This document shows positions 8,909 to 17,498 of a stretch of DNA of 64,000 bases, piece after piece (position 1 is the stretch's first letter; every line of letters begins with the position of its first letter). The stretch is from Devosia nitrariae (lineage in GTDB: Bacteria; Pseudomonadota; Alphaproteobacteria; Rhizobiales; Devosiaceae): NCBI RefSeq assembly GCF_030160115.1, contig NZ_BSNS01000020.1:248001-312000 (forward strand). Direction: 5' to 3'. Made by a program: the position numbers and the translations under genes. The notes below the pieces were generated by a model that searched no databases, was not told the DNA's origin, and worked only from the letters and a program-made list of their open reading frames with translations.

Positions 8909-9406
8909 TCAGCGGATGAACTGGTCGACATAGTCGCTGCCCAGCCCGACCTTCTCGTAGTGGGCACGGCACATGTCGATCTTGGTGAACACGTCCTCAT
9001 AGCCGACGTGCTTGTTGTTCTCGTCGAGGTAGAACATGGAGCCGGTGATGTTGAAGAAGGTGATCATCTCGCTGCAGTCGTCGGGCACCGTGAGCGTATG
9101 GATTTCGCCGGGCGGCTCAAAAACATACGAGCCGGTATCGGCGACCCAGTCGTGCTCCAGATAGTGCCACTTGCCCTTGATGACATAGCCATGCACCGGG
9201 TTCGGGTGCAGATGCCGCGACAGGATGCCCGAGCGGCGCACGCGCAGGAGGTTGCACCATTGCCCCTGCAAGGTGTTGAGCATGAGTGGGCGGAACCAGA
9301 CCTTGTCCGCCTGCGGGACCCACACGCGTTCGTCCTCCGGCTCGGCTGTGACGGCGATCTCACGCGGAGCCAGCCGGTGGGCCGAGCCGTTCATGTCCTT
9401 GTACAC
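8909..9406 (-). CDS. Cupin protein, 2,4'-dihydroxyacetophenone dioxygenase-like
   Basis: A 165-residue single-domain cupin. Motif 1 is seen as RHLHPNPVHGYVIKGKWHYLEHDW and motif 2 as YVFEPPGEIHTLTVPDD, with the His/Glu metal ligands in place. The family includes 2,4'-dihydroxyacetophenone dioxygenase, an iron enzyme cleaving a carbon-carbon bond. The start is placed at GTG 9406, which has GGGAG eight bases upstream; the first ATG is four codons later. Frames running further upstream lie inside the sulfatase gene. In this operon it may act on a sugar derivative rather than an aromatic; that is inference. Confidence 0.82.
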   Translation of the reverse strand: MYKDMNGSAHRLAPREIAVTAEPEDERVWVPQADKVWFRPLMLNTLQGQWCNLLRVRRSGILSRHLHPNPVHGYVIKGKWHYLEHDWVADTGSYVFEPPGEIHTLTVPDDCSEMITFFNITGSMFYLDENNKHVGYEDVFTKIDMCRAHYEKVGLGSDYVDQFIR

Positions 9407-9450
9407 GTTGGTTCTCCCAAACTGGACGCCCTCCAAACCCCGACGGGCCG

Positions 9451-10935
9451 CTATAACGTGCGCGTTGCTACCTTCGGATCGCGATACGGGAGCGGAGGGT
9501 ACTGCAGCCCGCGCTGACCGGAAAGTCCCCGATTGGGGCGTGCGGTGACCTCCACAGCAGGGGTTCCGACAATCTTGCCGTTCGCAAGGTACGCCAAATC
9601 GGATCCATAGAGCTTGCCGGCGAGGATCCGGCCGAGGGCCTGCAGGCGGTCTTGGTGATCCGGTACGTCGGCGAGGTCGCGTGTCTCGCGCGGGTCGGCA
9701 TCGAGGTCGAACAGCTGGAAACGGTCGCCGACCGGATACCAGATCAGCTTGAAGCGTCCGTCGTGCACCATGCGCGTCGCTTCGAGACCCTCTGAGCACT
9801 CAACATAAAAGATGTCCCGGCGCTCGGCGCCCACCATTGAGATGCCAGTGGAGCTGGGCGGGGCCGCGATGCCGCAAAGATCGAACAGGGTGGCCATGAC
9901 GTCCTGAAGTCCGCAGAGCCGGTCGTCCACGGCGCCCGGCGCCACGCGGTCGGCATCGGAAGCGGCCCCGAGCAGGATCATCGGGATATTGGCCGACGCT
10001 TCGTACATCAGTCGCTTGGCATAAAGACCGTGGTCGCCCAGCATATCACCATGGTCGCTGGTGAAGAGGATAACAGTGTCGTTGAGGATGCCTTCCTCGC
10101 GCAGTGTGCCGATAATGAGGCGCAATTGGTGGTCGATATGGGTGCAAAGTGCATAGTAGGCTCGCCGCATGTCAGCCATCTGCTCGCGTGGCAGGTTAGG
10201 CCAATAGAGGCGTACGCTCTGCAGTGCTGGAGGCAGGGCCTCGAAATTCTCGGCCCACTCGCCCGTCACCGGTTCGTCGACAGGACGGCGCGCATAGCGG
10301 TCGAAATAGCTTTGAAGCGGCACCAGTGGCGGATGCGGAGCGGTGAACGACACATACCAGAATCCCGGCCGTGTCGGGTCTCGCCGTTTGATCGCCCGCG
10401 CCGCACTCGTGGCGATCCAGTTGGTCGGATGCAGCTCCTCGGGCAGATGCCAGGGTCGCCAGCCATACTCGTTATTGCCCATGCCGTGCAGGAATTGTTC
10501 TCCGGCATGGCCGCGTTCGGCGAGGAACGCTTCGTAGTCGTCGACGCACCCGTCGAGCTGGCGACCCTCTTCGGCAAGGATCACATCGTCGAACCCGATG
10601 CGGTCGCGCTGCGGGTAGACATGGAGCTTGCCGATGGCGGTCGCCTGATAGCCCGCCGCGCGGAAGGTGTCGGCAAGCGTTGGCAGGTCGGGCATCCGCA
10701 GCGTGCCCTGGGCGGTGCGGTCACCATGGGTGCGCGGGTCGGTTCCCGTCATCAGGCTCCGCCGCGCCGGTACGCAAACAGGTGTTTCCGAATACGCGTT
10801 GACGTAACGCGTCCCAGCGCGCGCCAAGGCGTCGAGCGTCGGGGTCTCGATGACAGGGTGGCCCGCCGCCCCCATGAGGCGGGCGGGCCACTCGTCGACG
10901 GTCACGAGAAGAACGTTCTTCCTGGGTTCAGTCAC
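9451..10935 (-). CDS. Type I sulfatase (formylglycine-dependent)
   Basis: A 494-residue sulfatase of the alkaline-phosphatase superfamily. Metal ligands begin in LLVTVDEW (Asp14), the activation motif is C-V-P-A-R at residues 54-58 in PVCVPARRSLMTG, where Cys54 would be converted to formylglycine, and TSDHGDMLGDHG supplies further metal residues. There is no signal peptide, so it should act in the cytoplasm on an imported sulfate ester. The GTG start is preceded by CAGGA. It follows the solute-binding protein by 14 bp. Choline-sulfatase-like and sugar-sulfatase-like subgroups are both possible; a sulfated sugar is favoured by the sugar-type binding protein and LacI regulator. No formylglycine-generating enzyme is nearby. 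Confidence 0.93.
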   Translation of the reverse strand: MTEPRKNVLLVTVDEWPARLMGAAGHPVIETPTLDALARAGTRYVNAYSETPVCVPARRSLMTGTDPRTHGDRTAQGTLRMPDLPTLADTFRAAGYQATAIGKLHVYPQRDRIGFDDVILAEEGRQLDGCVDDYEAFLAERGHAGEQFLHGMGNNEYGWRPWHLPEELHPTNWIATSAARAIKRRDPTRPGFWYVSFTAPHPPLVPLQSYFDRYARRPVDEPVTGEWAENFEALPPALQSVRLYWPNLPREQMADMRRAYYALCTHIDHQLRLIIGTLREEGILNDTVILFTSDHGDMLGDHGLYAKRLMYEASANIPMILLGAASDADRVAPGAVDDRLCGLQDVMATLFDLCGIAAPPSSTGISMVGAERRDIFYVECSEGLEATRMVHDGRFKLIWYPVGDRFQLFDLDADPRETRDLADVPDHQDRLQALGRILAGKLYGSDLAYLANGKIVGTPAVEVTARPNRGLSGQRGLQYPPLPYRDPKVATRTL

Positions 10936-10949
10936 GATACGTCCTGAGA

Positions 10950-12239
10950 TTAACTGCGGGCAAGGATATCGGCAGCGCCTTGTACCAGCGCCGAGCCGCT
11001 ATCCTGGGGCGAACGCACGCCGAAAGCCACTTCCTGGGCAGCTTGGTGCAACAGGTCGGTGATCTCGCCAGCGCCCGGCGGCGATTGCGGGGGCAGGGGC
11101 CCGACCACGTCGGAAATGGCCGCGATGTATTCGACCGAGGCGCGCTCAGCCGCGCTGATAGACGAGGCGATGGCCTGCTGGATCGTCGGCGCCACGGGTA
11201 TGCCCCTCTCAGCCCCGAGGACCTTGGCCGCTTCCAGGTCCTGGGTGAAGAAGGCGAGGAAGCTAACCGCCTGCTCGGGGTCGGGGGTCGCTGCCGAGAT
11301 GCTGACGCGGGTGGCTGGGCGCAGGTAATGGCCGGGCGCGGCATCGGAGGCGATTAGGGGATAAGCGGCGAGTTCGATCGTTTCCGGTGTCAGGTTGCGG
11401 ATGGGGCCGATCGCGTTGGCAAGCCCGAAATTGCAGGCGGCGTAACCCTGGATCAGCATGCTTGTCTCGATGGTGCCCTGATCGCTCGCCTGCATTTCGC
11501 CGGTCACGCACGCGCCGCTCTTGCGCATCTCGTCCCAGAGCGCGAACCAATCGGCAGCGTCGGTCTCGTCGAACGCGAGCTCGCCATCGGCGGTATAGAG
11601 CGCGCGTCCCCGCTGGCGGAGGAAATTCTCGAAGGGCACCTCGATGCCACTGGCATCCGACGTTCCGTAGAAATTGTCTCGCGGGGTCGCTTCCTTGAGC
11701 CGGACGCAGGCTTCGGCAAAGTCTTCGTAGGTCGTGCCGAGCGCCGGTGGTTCGATGCCTACTTCCGCCCAGGCGTCGGAATTGATGTGGAGGGCAGCGC
11801 AGTTGACGCCGAAGCTGATGCCGTACAGCTGACCGTTGACGCGATTGGCGTCGACCTGCTCAGTCGGGATCTCGCTGAGGTCGAGGAGATTGCCGAGATA
11901 GTCGTCGAGCGGCAGCAGTGCACCGCGGTCGGCATATTCGGCGATATAGCGGAAGTCCATCTGGATGATATCGGGCGGATTGCCGCCGACGACCTGAGTG
12001 GCAAGCCGCGTCCAGAAATCACTGAAGGGGGCGGTTTCGCCATCTACAGTGACGCCCGGATTGGCCGCCTCATAAAGGTCGATGACCCTGTGCGTGCGGT
12101 CCGACCGGTCCTGGTTGCCCCACCAGAAGAAGCGAAGTCGCGTTTCCTGGGCGAAGGCGAGGCGCGATGCCAGTGGAGCGGCGAGAACTCCGCCGAGGGC
12201 ACCCTTGAGCAGTGTGCGGCGATTGAGATGATGGGTCAT
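10950..12239 (-). CDS. ABC sugar-type solute-binding protein
   Basis: A 429-residue extracellular binding protein of the MalE/UgpB type. The N-terminus has a twin-arginine-like export signal (NRRTLLKGALGGVLAAPLASRLAFAQ), then RLRFFWWGNQDRSDRTHRVIDLYEAANPG and NPPDIIQMDFRYIAEYADRG typical of family 1 binding proteins. The start is ATG 12239, preceded by AGAGGAGGAAAC; an upstream extension is not needed. Unusually no permease or ATPase gene lies in this operon, so it must use a transporter encoded elsewhere, for instance the MalFG-type pair at 29.3-31.1 kb or one outside the window. Confidence 0.92.
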   Translation of the reverse strand: MTHHLNRRTLLKGALGGVLAAPLASRLAFAQETRLRFFWWGNQDRSDRTHRVIDLYEAANPGVTVDGETAPFSDFWTRLATQVVGGNPPDIIQMDFRYIAEYADRGALLPLDDYLGNLLDLSEIPTEQVDANRVNGQLYGISFGVNCAALHINSDAWAEVGIEPPALGTTYEDFAEACVRLKEATPRDNFYGTSDASGIEVPFENFLRQRGRALYTADGELAFDETDAADWFALWDEMRKSGACVTGEMQASDQGTIETSMLIQGYAACNFGLANAIGPIRNLTPETIELAAYPLIASDAAPGHYLRPATRVSISAATPDPEQAVSFLAFFTQDLEAAKVLGAERGIPVAPTIQQAIASSISAAERASVEYIAAISDVVGPLPPQSPPGAGEITDLLHQAAQEVAFGVRSPQDSGSALVQGAADILARS

Positions 12240-12277
12240 TGTTGTTTCCTCCTCTTTGGTCGTCTGCCAGCGGTTGG

Positions 12278-13288
12278 TCAGGCGCTCTCCCTTGCGATGA
12301 CCGACCATGGAATCTCGAATGTCTGGGCGCGTCCGTCGGTCTTGCCTTCGATCTCATCGAGCAGGTGGTCGACGGCCGTTGCCAGCGAAGGACGCCGCGG
12401 CCCGATGGTGGTGAGCTGCGGGAAGCAGTGCCGGCCCTCTTCAGCGTTGCCCGAGCCGGCGATGGCGACGTCTTCCGGCACGCGGATTCCGCGGCGGTGG
12501 AGGGCCTGAATGATGGCGACGGCGCTGAAGTCCGACTGCACCAGCAGTGCGTCGGGGCGCTGCTCCCGGGTGAGGAGGATCAAGGCCGCGTCGACCGCGC
12601 TGTCGCGCGTTTCGGCCCCTGTGACGACCGGCGCTGCCGCTAGTCCCTTGGATGACAGGAAGCTTTGCAGGGTCTCGGACCGGTGCGCATCATCCGATTG
12701 CCCGTGCCGGATATAGGCGAAACTGCGCCGGCCGCTCTCGTGGAGCCGCTCGAGCATCGCCTTGAAAGCAGGCAGGCGCGCCTGTCGCACCGTCGAGAAC
12801 GTATCCGGCTCCATGGTCGGATGCAGCAGCAGGGCTGCTTTCTGGGCTCTCGCCACCGGCTCGAAGAGTTCGGAAATCTGGTGTGCGCTGAACTGCTCGA
12901 CCTCGGCGACGATGCCGTCGGCAAGCCCCGCCTCGACGTCGAGCACGAGCTGGCGACACATGTCGTAGCTGCGGCCGACCACCACGACCGAAGTATACCC
13001 GCGCTGCCGGACGGCCGCCTCGACGTCTTGTGCGATGTTGTCGGCAAACGGAATGCCGATTTGGGGCAGGAGCACGCAGATGCGCTTGGTGCGGCGCAAC
13101 CGTAATTGGCGTGCGATCTGGTTCTGCACGTAGCCCAGTTCCGTCACGGCCTGCGCAATGCGCTCGCGCGTCTCAGCGCTGATGCGCTGATCCTGCCTGC
13201 CGCTCAGCACATAGGAAACCGTCGCCGCCGACACATTCGCGCGGCGAGCCACGTCGGCAATCGTAGGAGGTCGAAAGGGGACGATCAT
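12278..13288 (-). CDS. LacI-family transcriptional regulator
   Basis: A 336-residue regulator. The N-terminal helix-turn-helix is PTIADVARRANVSAATVSYVLSG (about 7-29), followed by the hinge, then a periplasmic-binding-protein-like effector domain. It is the first gene of the leftward operon and is separated by only 38 bp from the binding protein. A perfect palindrome (13304-13319) lies 16 bases upstream of its start, implying autoregulation and control of the downstream sulfatase operon. The start is taken as ATG 13288; a TTG codon directly before it is possible. Most such proteins are repressors released by a sugar. Confidence 0.93.
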   Translation of the reverse strand: MIVPFRPPTIADVARRANVSAATVSYVLSGRQDQRISAETRERIAQAVTELGYVQNQIARQLRLRRTKRICVLLPQIGIPFADNIAQDVEAAVRQRGYTSVVVVGRSYDMCRQLVLDVEAGLADGIVAEVEQFSAHQISELFEPVARAQKAALLLHPTMEPDTFSTVRQARLPAFKAMLERLHESGRRSFAYIRHGQSDDAHRSETLQSFLSSKGLAAAPVVTGAETRDSAVDAALILLTREQRPDALLVQSDFSAVAIIQALHRRGIRVPEDVAIAGSGNAEEGRHCFPQLTTIGPRRPSLATAVDHLLDEIEGKTDGRAQTFEIPWSVIARESA

Positions 13289-13303
13289 CAACTACCGGAG
13301 CGC

Positions 13304-13319
13304 ACTTAAACGTTTAAGT
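13304..13319. promoter_or_regulatory. Perfect 16-bp LacI-type operator palindrome
   Basis: ACTTAAACGTTTAAGT is a perfect even palindrome with the central CG typical of LacI-family operators. It sits directly upstream of the LacI gene at 12278..13288, so it is the likely autoregulatory site of the sulfatase operon. Confidence 0.75.
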
Positions 13320-13366
13320 AAGACGACGCTAATACCGATCCCGCTGGGCGTCAACGAATCATCGGC

Positions 13367-14077
13367 TCAGAGCGTGTCCTGGATGTAGGTGGCTTTCAGG
13401 TAGAATTCCTTCGGCCGCTGGATGTGATTGCGCACGATTCCGGCAAGCCGATCGCCTTGACCCTTGGCGATCGCGTCGATCATGTCGAAATGCTCAGCGA
13501 TGGCGATCTCGCGCAGTTCCTCGTTGGGAAAGGCGCGCGTGCGGATGGGGTGGGTGGCGAAGGTATAGTGGATAATGGCTTCGGCTAATTGCTGATTGCC
13601 GGCAGCCCTGTAAAGCACTTCGTGAAAGCTGTTGTTGAGCGAGAACACTTCACCGAAACGCTGCTCGCGCGATGCGGCGCGGTGACGAGTGGCGATGTCA
13701 GTCAATTGCGCGACCAACTCCGGGTCGGCCGGTCGGTCGAAATGGGTCGCCGCGCGCGTCTCCAGGCATTCGCGGATCTCGTAAAGTTCCTCAATCTCGG
13801 GGATTGAATAGTCGCGCACTTGTACGCCCTTATTGGGCTGGCGCACGACGAGGCCCATCCGCTCCAGTTCGTCGAACGCGCGCCGCACGGCGTGGCGAGT
13901 CGCACCTGCGCGTTCGATGATCTCGTCCTCGACCAGCCTTTCGCGCGGACGTAACTGGCCGGCGATGATCTGCCTTTGCAGCTCCCGATAAACGGCATCC
14001 CAGCTTTTCGTCTGGTCCGACAATGATTTGGCTACCCGCATCAAGGTTCCGAATCCCGCTTCTTTGCGCATCAACAC
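13367..14077 (-). CDS. GntR-family regulator (FadR/FCD type)
   Basis: A 236-residue regulator. A winged helix-turn-helix (about 20-85: VYRELQRQIIAGQLRPRERLVEDEIIERAGATRHAVRRAFDELERMGLV) precedes an all-helical FCD effector domain with its metal-binding Asp/His pattern (NNSFHEVLYRAAGN, EHFDMIDAI). The start is put at GTG 14077, ten bases after GAGGA; ATG 14071 is the alternative. It is divergent from the AtuA-importer operon, and the 83-bp gap carries nested palindromes, so it most likely controls that operon and itself. Its effector may be a small carboxylate made from the imported substrate. Confidence 0.9.
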   Translation of the reverse strand: MLMRKEAGFGTLMRVAKSLSDQTKSWDAVYRELQRQIIAGQLRPRERLVEDEIIERAGATRHAVRRAFDELERMGLVVRQPNKGVQVRDYSIPEIEELYEIRECLETRAATHFDRPADPELVAQLTDIATRHRAASREQRFGEVFSLNNSFHEVLYRAAGNQQLAEAIIHYTFATHPIRTRAFPNEELREIAIAEHFDMIDAIAKGQGDRLAGIVRNHIQRPKEFYLKATYIQDTL

Positions 14078-14100
14078 TAGCCATGTTTCCTCAACCTCAC

Positions 14101-14140
14101 AATCATCGTTGACATTATCGATAATAATAACGATGATTAT
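14101..14140. promoter_or_regulatory. Divergent promoter with nested inverted repeats
   Basis: Outer arms AATCATCGTT (14101-14110) and AACGATGATT (14129-14138) are perfect inverted repeats; inside them ATTATCGATAAT (14114-14125) is a perfect 12-bp palindrome. For the rightward AtuA operon a -35 TTGACA (14109-14114) and a -10-like GATGAT (14132-14137) are 17 bp apart, so a bound regulator would cover the promoter. The GntR protein encoded alongside is the expected binder. Confidence 0.7.
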
Positions 14141-14160
14141 ACCGACGAGGGAGGAATTGC

Positions 14161-15525
14161 GTGTATCGGATTGGTAGTGGCGCCGGCTTTTCCGGCGATC
14201 GCATCGATGCACCTCAGTCCGTCGTGGCCGCCATGGCTGCAGCGGGTGAGGGCGGTGCCATCATTTTCGAGACCCTCGGCGAGCGCACGCTGGCGCTGGG
14301 ACAGATCGCCAAGAAGCAGGATCCACAACGTGGATATGAACCACTGCTCGAGGACCTGCTCGAGCCGATCCTTGCTCAATGCATTGCCGACGGTATCGTC
14401 ATCGTGGGCAATTTCGGCGCCGCCAACCCTCCGGCCGCCGCCGCGTCCATTCAGGCCCTTGCCTGCCGCCTGGGCCACGATGAGCCGCGCATTGCCGTGG
14501 TCGGCGGCGACGACCTCCTCGGACGGATCGATCTGTCGCAGACCGAGCGCTGGGATGGCGACGGGCGCGTGGCGGATTTCGACGGCGATGTGATTGCCAT
14601 CAACGCCTATCTCGGCGCCGCCGCCATTGCCGATGCCATTCGAGCCGGAGCCCAGATCGTGGTGACCGGGCGCGTAGCGGATCCGGCACTCGCCCTTGGA
14701 CCGCTCGTTGCCCATTTCGGCTGGTCTTGGGACGACCTGGATCGCATCGCCGCCGGCACCCTGGTGGGCCATCTGCTCGAATGCGGCTCGCAGGTCTCCG
14801 GGGGGTTCTTTGCCGATCCCGGCGTCAAGGACGTTCCCGACACCGCAAATATCGGCTTTCCGATCGCCGAGGTCGAAGCAGACGGCAGCTTCGTCGTCAC
14901 CAAGGCCGAGGGTACCGGCGGGCTCGTCGACCTGCGCACCGTCAAGGAGCAGCTGCTTTATGAGGTGCACGATCCCGCTGCCTATCTGACTCCCGACGTG
15001 ACCCTCGATATCACCAAGGTCGAGCTCGAGCAGGTCGCCCCCGATCGCGTGAGAGTCACCGGCGCCAGGGGCCATCCGGCCCCGGTGCGGCTCAAGGCCA
15101 CCGTGAGCTTTTATGGCGACTGGCTGGGCGAGGCTGAGATTTCCTATGCCGGGCCCAACGCTCTGGCACGTGCACGCCTCGCCATCACCACCATCAACGA
15201 GCGTCTGCGGTTACGCGGTCTGCCGGTCCGCCACAGAGCCGACGTCATTGGCACGGTCAGCGCCTTCGACTCCGATGACGGCGCGCTGCTGGCGGACTTC
15301 GATGGCGCGACAGCCGGCGACTATCGCGTCCGCTTCGCCTTCGGCGCGCCCTCCCAGCGCGAGGTCGAGCGGGCGGTGCAGGAGGTCAACGCGCTCTATT
15401 GCTGCGGCCCAGCCGGCGGTGGCGGCGTGCGCCAGAGCGTGAGGCCCCAGGTGCGAACGCTCTCCCACATGGTTCCGCGGGACCTCGTCCGATCGTCGTT
15501 CCAGTTCGCAGGAGGCGGCTCGTGA
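14161..15525 (+). CDS. AtuA-family (DUF1446) protein
   Basis: A 454-residue cytoplasmic protein of the acyclic-terpene-utilisation AtuA / DUF1446 family. Typical stretches are RIGSGAGFSGDR at the N-terminus, IVGNFGAANPPAAA, ANIYGAA-like INAYLGAAAIADAI with VTGRVADPALALGP, and HLLECGSQVSGGFFADPG. The biochemical role of this family is not established; AtuA is needed for citronellol/geranyl catabolism in Pseudomonas, but most homologues, like this one, sit in other operons. The GTG start has GGGAGGAATT upstream. Its stop overlaps the start of the small partner gene, and the operon continues with a dipeptide-type importer and an esterase. Confidence 0.88.
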   Translation: MYRIGSGAGFSGDRIDAPQSVVAAMAAAGEGGAIIFETLGERTLALGQIAKKQDPQRGYEPLLEDLLEPILAQCIADGIVIVGNFGAANPPAAAASIQALACRLGHDEPRIAVVGGDDLLGRIDLSQTERWDGDGRVADFDGDVIAINAYLGAAAIADAIRAGAQIVVTGRVADPALALGPLVAHFGWSWDDLDRIAAGTLVGHLLECGSQVSGGFFADPGVKDVPDTANIGFPIAEVEADGSFVVTKAEGTGGLVDLRTVKEQLLYEVHDPAAYLTPDVTLDITKVELEQVAPDRVRVTGARGHPAPVRLKATVSFYGDWLGEAEISYAGPNALARARLAITTINERLRLRGLPVRHRADVIGTVSAFDSDDGALLADFDGATAGDYRVRFAFGAPSQREVERAVQEVNALYCCGPAGGGGVRQSVRPQVRTLSHMVPRDLVRSSFQFAGGGS

Positions 15526-15902
15526 ACCTGCCGGTGCGCGTCTTCAAGTTGCACGAGATCGCCCATGGTCGCTCCGGCGACAAGGGCAACCGGCTCAACG
15601 TCAACGTCATCGCCTATGAGGCGCATCACTGGCCCGTGCTCCTGGCTGAGGTCACGAGCGAGCGGGTGGCTGCGCTCTTCGCCCATCGCAACGTCACCCG
15701 TGTCACGCGCTACGAGCTGCCGCGCCTCAACGCGCTCAACTTCGTCATCGAGGACGCACTCGAAGGCGGCGTCAATTCCAGCCTTGCCGTCGATACGCAC
15801 GGCAAGTGCCTGTCCTATCTCGTGCTCGGGCTCGACGTCCGCGTGCCGGTCGAACCGGGGGAGGGCGCATCGCTCAAGCCCGCACTGCAATCCGCCCGCT
15901 AA
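15522..15902 (+). CDS. Small AtuA-partner protein (AtuA C-terminal-like domain)
   Basis: A 126-residue protein matching the domain that is fused to the C-terminus of some AtuA proteins and separate in others. Characteristic is the opening KLHEIAHGRSGDKGNRLNVNVIAY. The start is GTG 15522 with GGAGG six bases upstream; it overlaps the AtuA stop by four bases, which implies translational coupling and a complex with AtuA. Function unknown beyond the family link. It is followed 22 bp later by the binding protein of an ABC importer. Confidence 0.85.
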   Translation: MNLPVRVFKLHEIAHGRSGDKGNRLNVNVIAYEAHHWPVLLAEVTSERVAALFAHRNVTRVTRYELPRLNALNFVIEDALEGGVNSSLAVDTHGKCLSYLVLGLDVRVPVEPGEGASLKPALQSAR

Positions 15903-15924
15903 GGGCGACAAGGGAGGAATAGAA

Positions 15925-17496
15925 ATGAGAGTCAACTCAGGTTTGCGTCGCGTTCTGCTCGCCGGCTCATCGCTGGCGGTCGTCGCATCGATGCCGTCCC
16001 TGGCGCAGGAGTTTCCGCAGGGCGGCACGCTGCGCATCGGCATCTCGCAAATGGCACCATCGCCCGATCCGGTGGTCACCACCTTCGGCACCAACTGGGC
16101 GACGGCGGGTGTCGTTTGCGAGGGATTGTTCGGGCTCGATGAGACCTGGACGCCTCAGCCGATGCTCGCGGAAAGCTTCGAATACGGCGAAGACGGGACG
16201 ACGCTGACCATCGTTCTGCGCGAAGGTCTCAAATTCCACTCGGGCGCCGCACTCACCTCGGCCGATGTCGTCGCTTCGCTCGAGCGCTTCCGTGAGGCCG
16301 CCGGCATCGGGGCGGCGTTCAAGGGGACGGTGGACGCCATCACCGCGCCGGACGAGCGGACGGTGGTGTTCGAGCTTGCCTCGCCCTCGCCGATCGTGCC
16401 GGGCCTGCTGGCGGGCACCCAGGCGGTCATCATGTCCTCGGCCTCGCTGGAAGGCGCCTCGCCGACAGAGGCGACCCGCGGCCTCGACTGCACCGGGCCC
16501 TACGTGCTGACCGAGTATCAGCCCGACCAGGGTGTCACCATGACCCGCTGGGAGGAGTACGCAGCCCGCAGCGAACCCACCTCCGGCGCCTCCGGCAAGA
16601 AGCATGCTTATGCCAATGAGATCGTCTTCCGCCTGATGCCCGAAGCATCGGTACGCCGCGATTCGCTGATTACCGGCGAGATCGACATCGCCAATGAACT
16701 GCCCAGCGATTTTTATGACGCACTGCAGAACGACCCGAACACCGAAGCGGTCGTCGTCCCGAACAACCAGTCGCTGACCGTGGTGTTCAACACCAAGGAG
16801 GGCGTGGCCGCTGACGTCAATCTGCGCCGGGCGATCTACTATGCCCTCGAGATGGAACCCATGATGCTGGCGTCAGTGGGCAACCCGGAGTTCTATACGC
16901 TCGATCCGAGCTGGATCCCCGATCCCAACTCCTTCTGGTACACCACCGCCGGCGTTCCGGAGGGTTTCGGCACCCCCCAACCCGACAAGGTGCGCGAATA
17001 TCTCGAAGCCTCGGACTACAACGGCGAACCGATCCGTTGGCTGGTGGCATCCGAGCAGTACCAGAAGCACTACCTGACCGCGATCACCGCTTCCCAGCAG
17101 CTCGAGGAATACGGAATCACTGTCGAGATCGTGGAATCGCCCATGGCCAACTACATCCAGGCCCGAGCCGATGCCACGCAGATGGACGCTTTCTCCAGCT
17201 TCCTGCCGACCTATGTCGATCCCACCTCGATCGCCTATCTCAACGCCAGCTATCCCGGATTCTGGGAAGATCCCGAGAAACTGGACCTGATGCAGCAGAT
17301 CGCAACGACGATCGATCCGGACGAGCGCAAGGCGATCTTCGAGAAGATCCATACGCTGGCCTATGACCAGTTCCCGTTCATCAAGTACGGCACGGAAGCC
17401 AACATGTACGGCATCCGCGCGGGAGTCGGAAACCCAGCCCGCGTTCCAGCCCGGGCGGGCGATTACTACAACGTCGCCCCGCCGCCGCAGGACTGA
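15925..17496 (+). CDS. Dipeptide/oligopeptide-type ABC binding protein
   Basis: A 523-residue family-5 extracellular binding protein. A Sec signal peptide (RVLLAGSSLAVVASMPSLAQ, cleavage about residue 28) precedes the mature start GGTLRIGIS and the family motif LREGLKFHSGAALTSADVVASLERF. The start ATG 15925 has GGGAGGAAT upstream. Family members bind peptides, but also glutathione, opines, nickel complexes and oligosaccharides. Here the co-transcribed AtuA-type and esterase genes suggest a non-peptide organic ligand, possibly an ester; that is inference. The permease gene starts 2 bp after the stop. Confidence 0.93.
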   Translation: MRVNSGLRRVLLAGSSLAVVASMPSLAQEFPQGGTLRIGISQMAPSPDPVVTTFGTNWATAGVVCEGLFGLDETWTPQPMLAESFEYGEDGTTLTIVLREGLKFHSGAALTSADVVASLERFREAAGIGAAFKGTVDAITAPDERTVVFELASPSPIVPGLLAGTQAVIMSSASLEGASPTEATRGLDCTGPYVLTEYQPDQGVTMTRWEEYAARSEPTSGASGKKHAYANEIVFRLMPEASVRRDSLITGEIDIANELPSDFYDALQNDPNTEAVVVPNNQSLTVVFNTKEGVAADVNLRRAIYYALEMEPMMLASVGNPEFYTLDPSWIPDPNSFWYTTAGVPEGFGTPQPDKVREYLEASDYNGEPIRWLVASEQYQKHYLTAITASQQLEEYGITVEIVESPMANYIQARADATQMDAFSSFLPTYVDPTSIAYLNASYPGFWEDPEKLDLMQQIATTIDPDERKAIFEKIHTLAYDQFPFIKYGTEANMYGIRAGVGNPARVPARAGDYYNVAPPPQD

Positions 17497-17498
17497 CG

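Noticed and set aside
9407..9799. Upstream extension of the cupin frame
   Set aside because: It lies inside the sulfatase gene in another frame; the GTG at 9406 with GGGAG is a better start.
15565..15924. Upstream extension of the binding protein frame
   Set aside because: Overlaps the AtuA-partner gene; a signal peptide begins at 15925 with a strong ribosome site.
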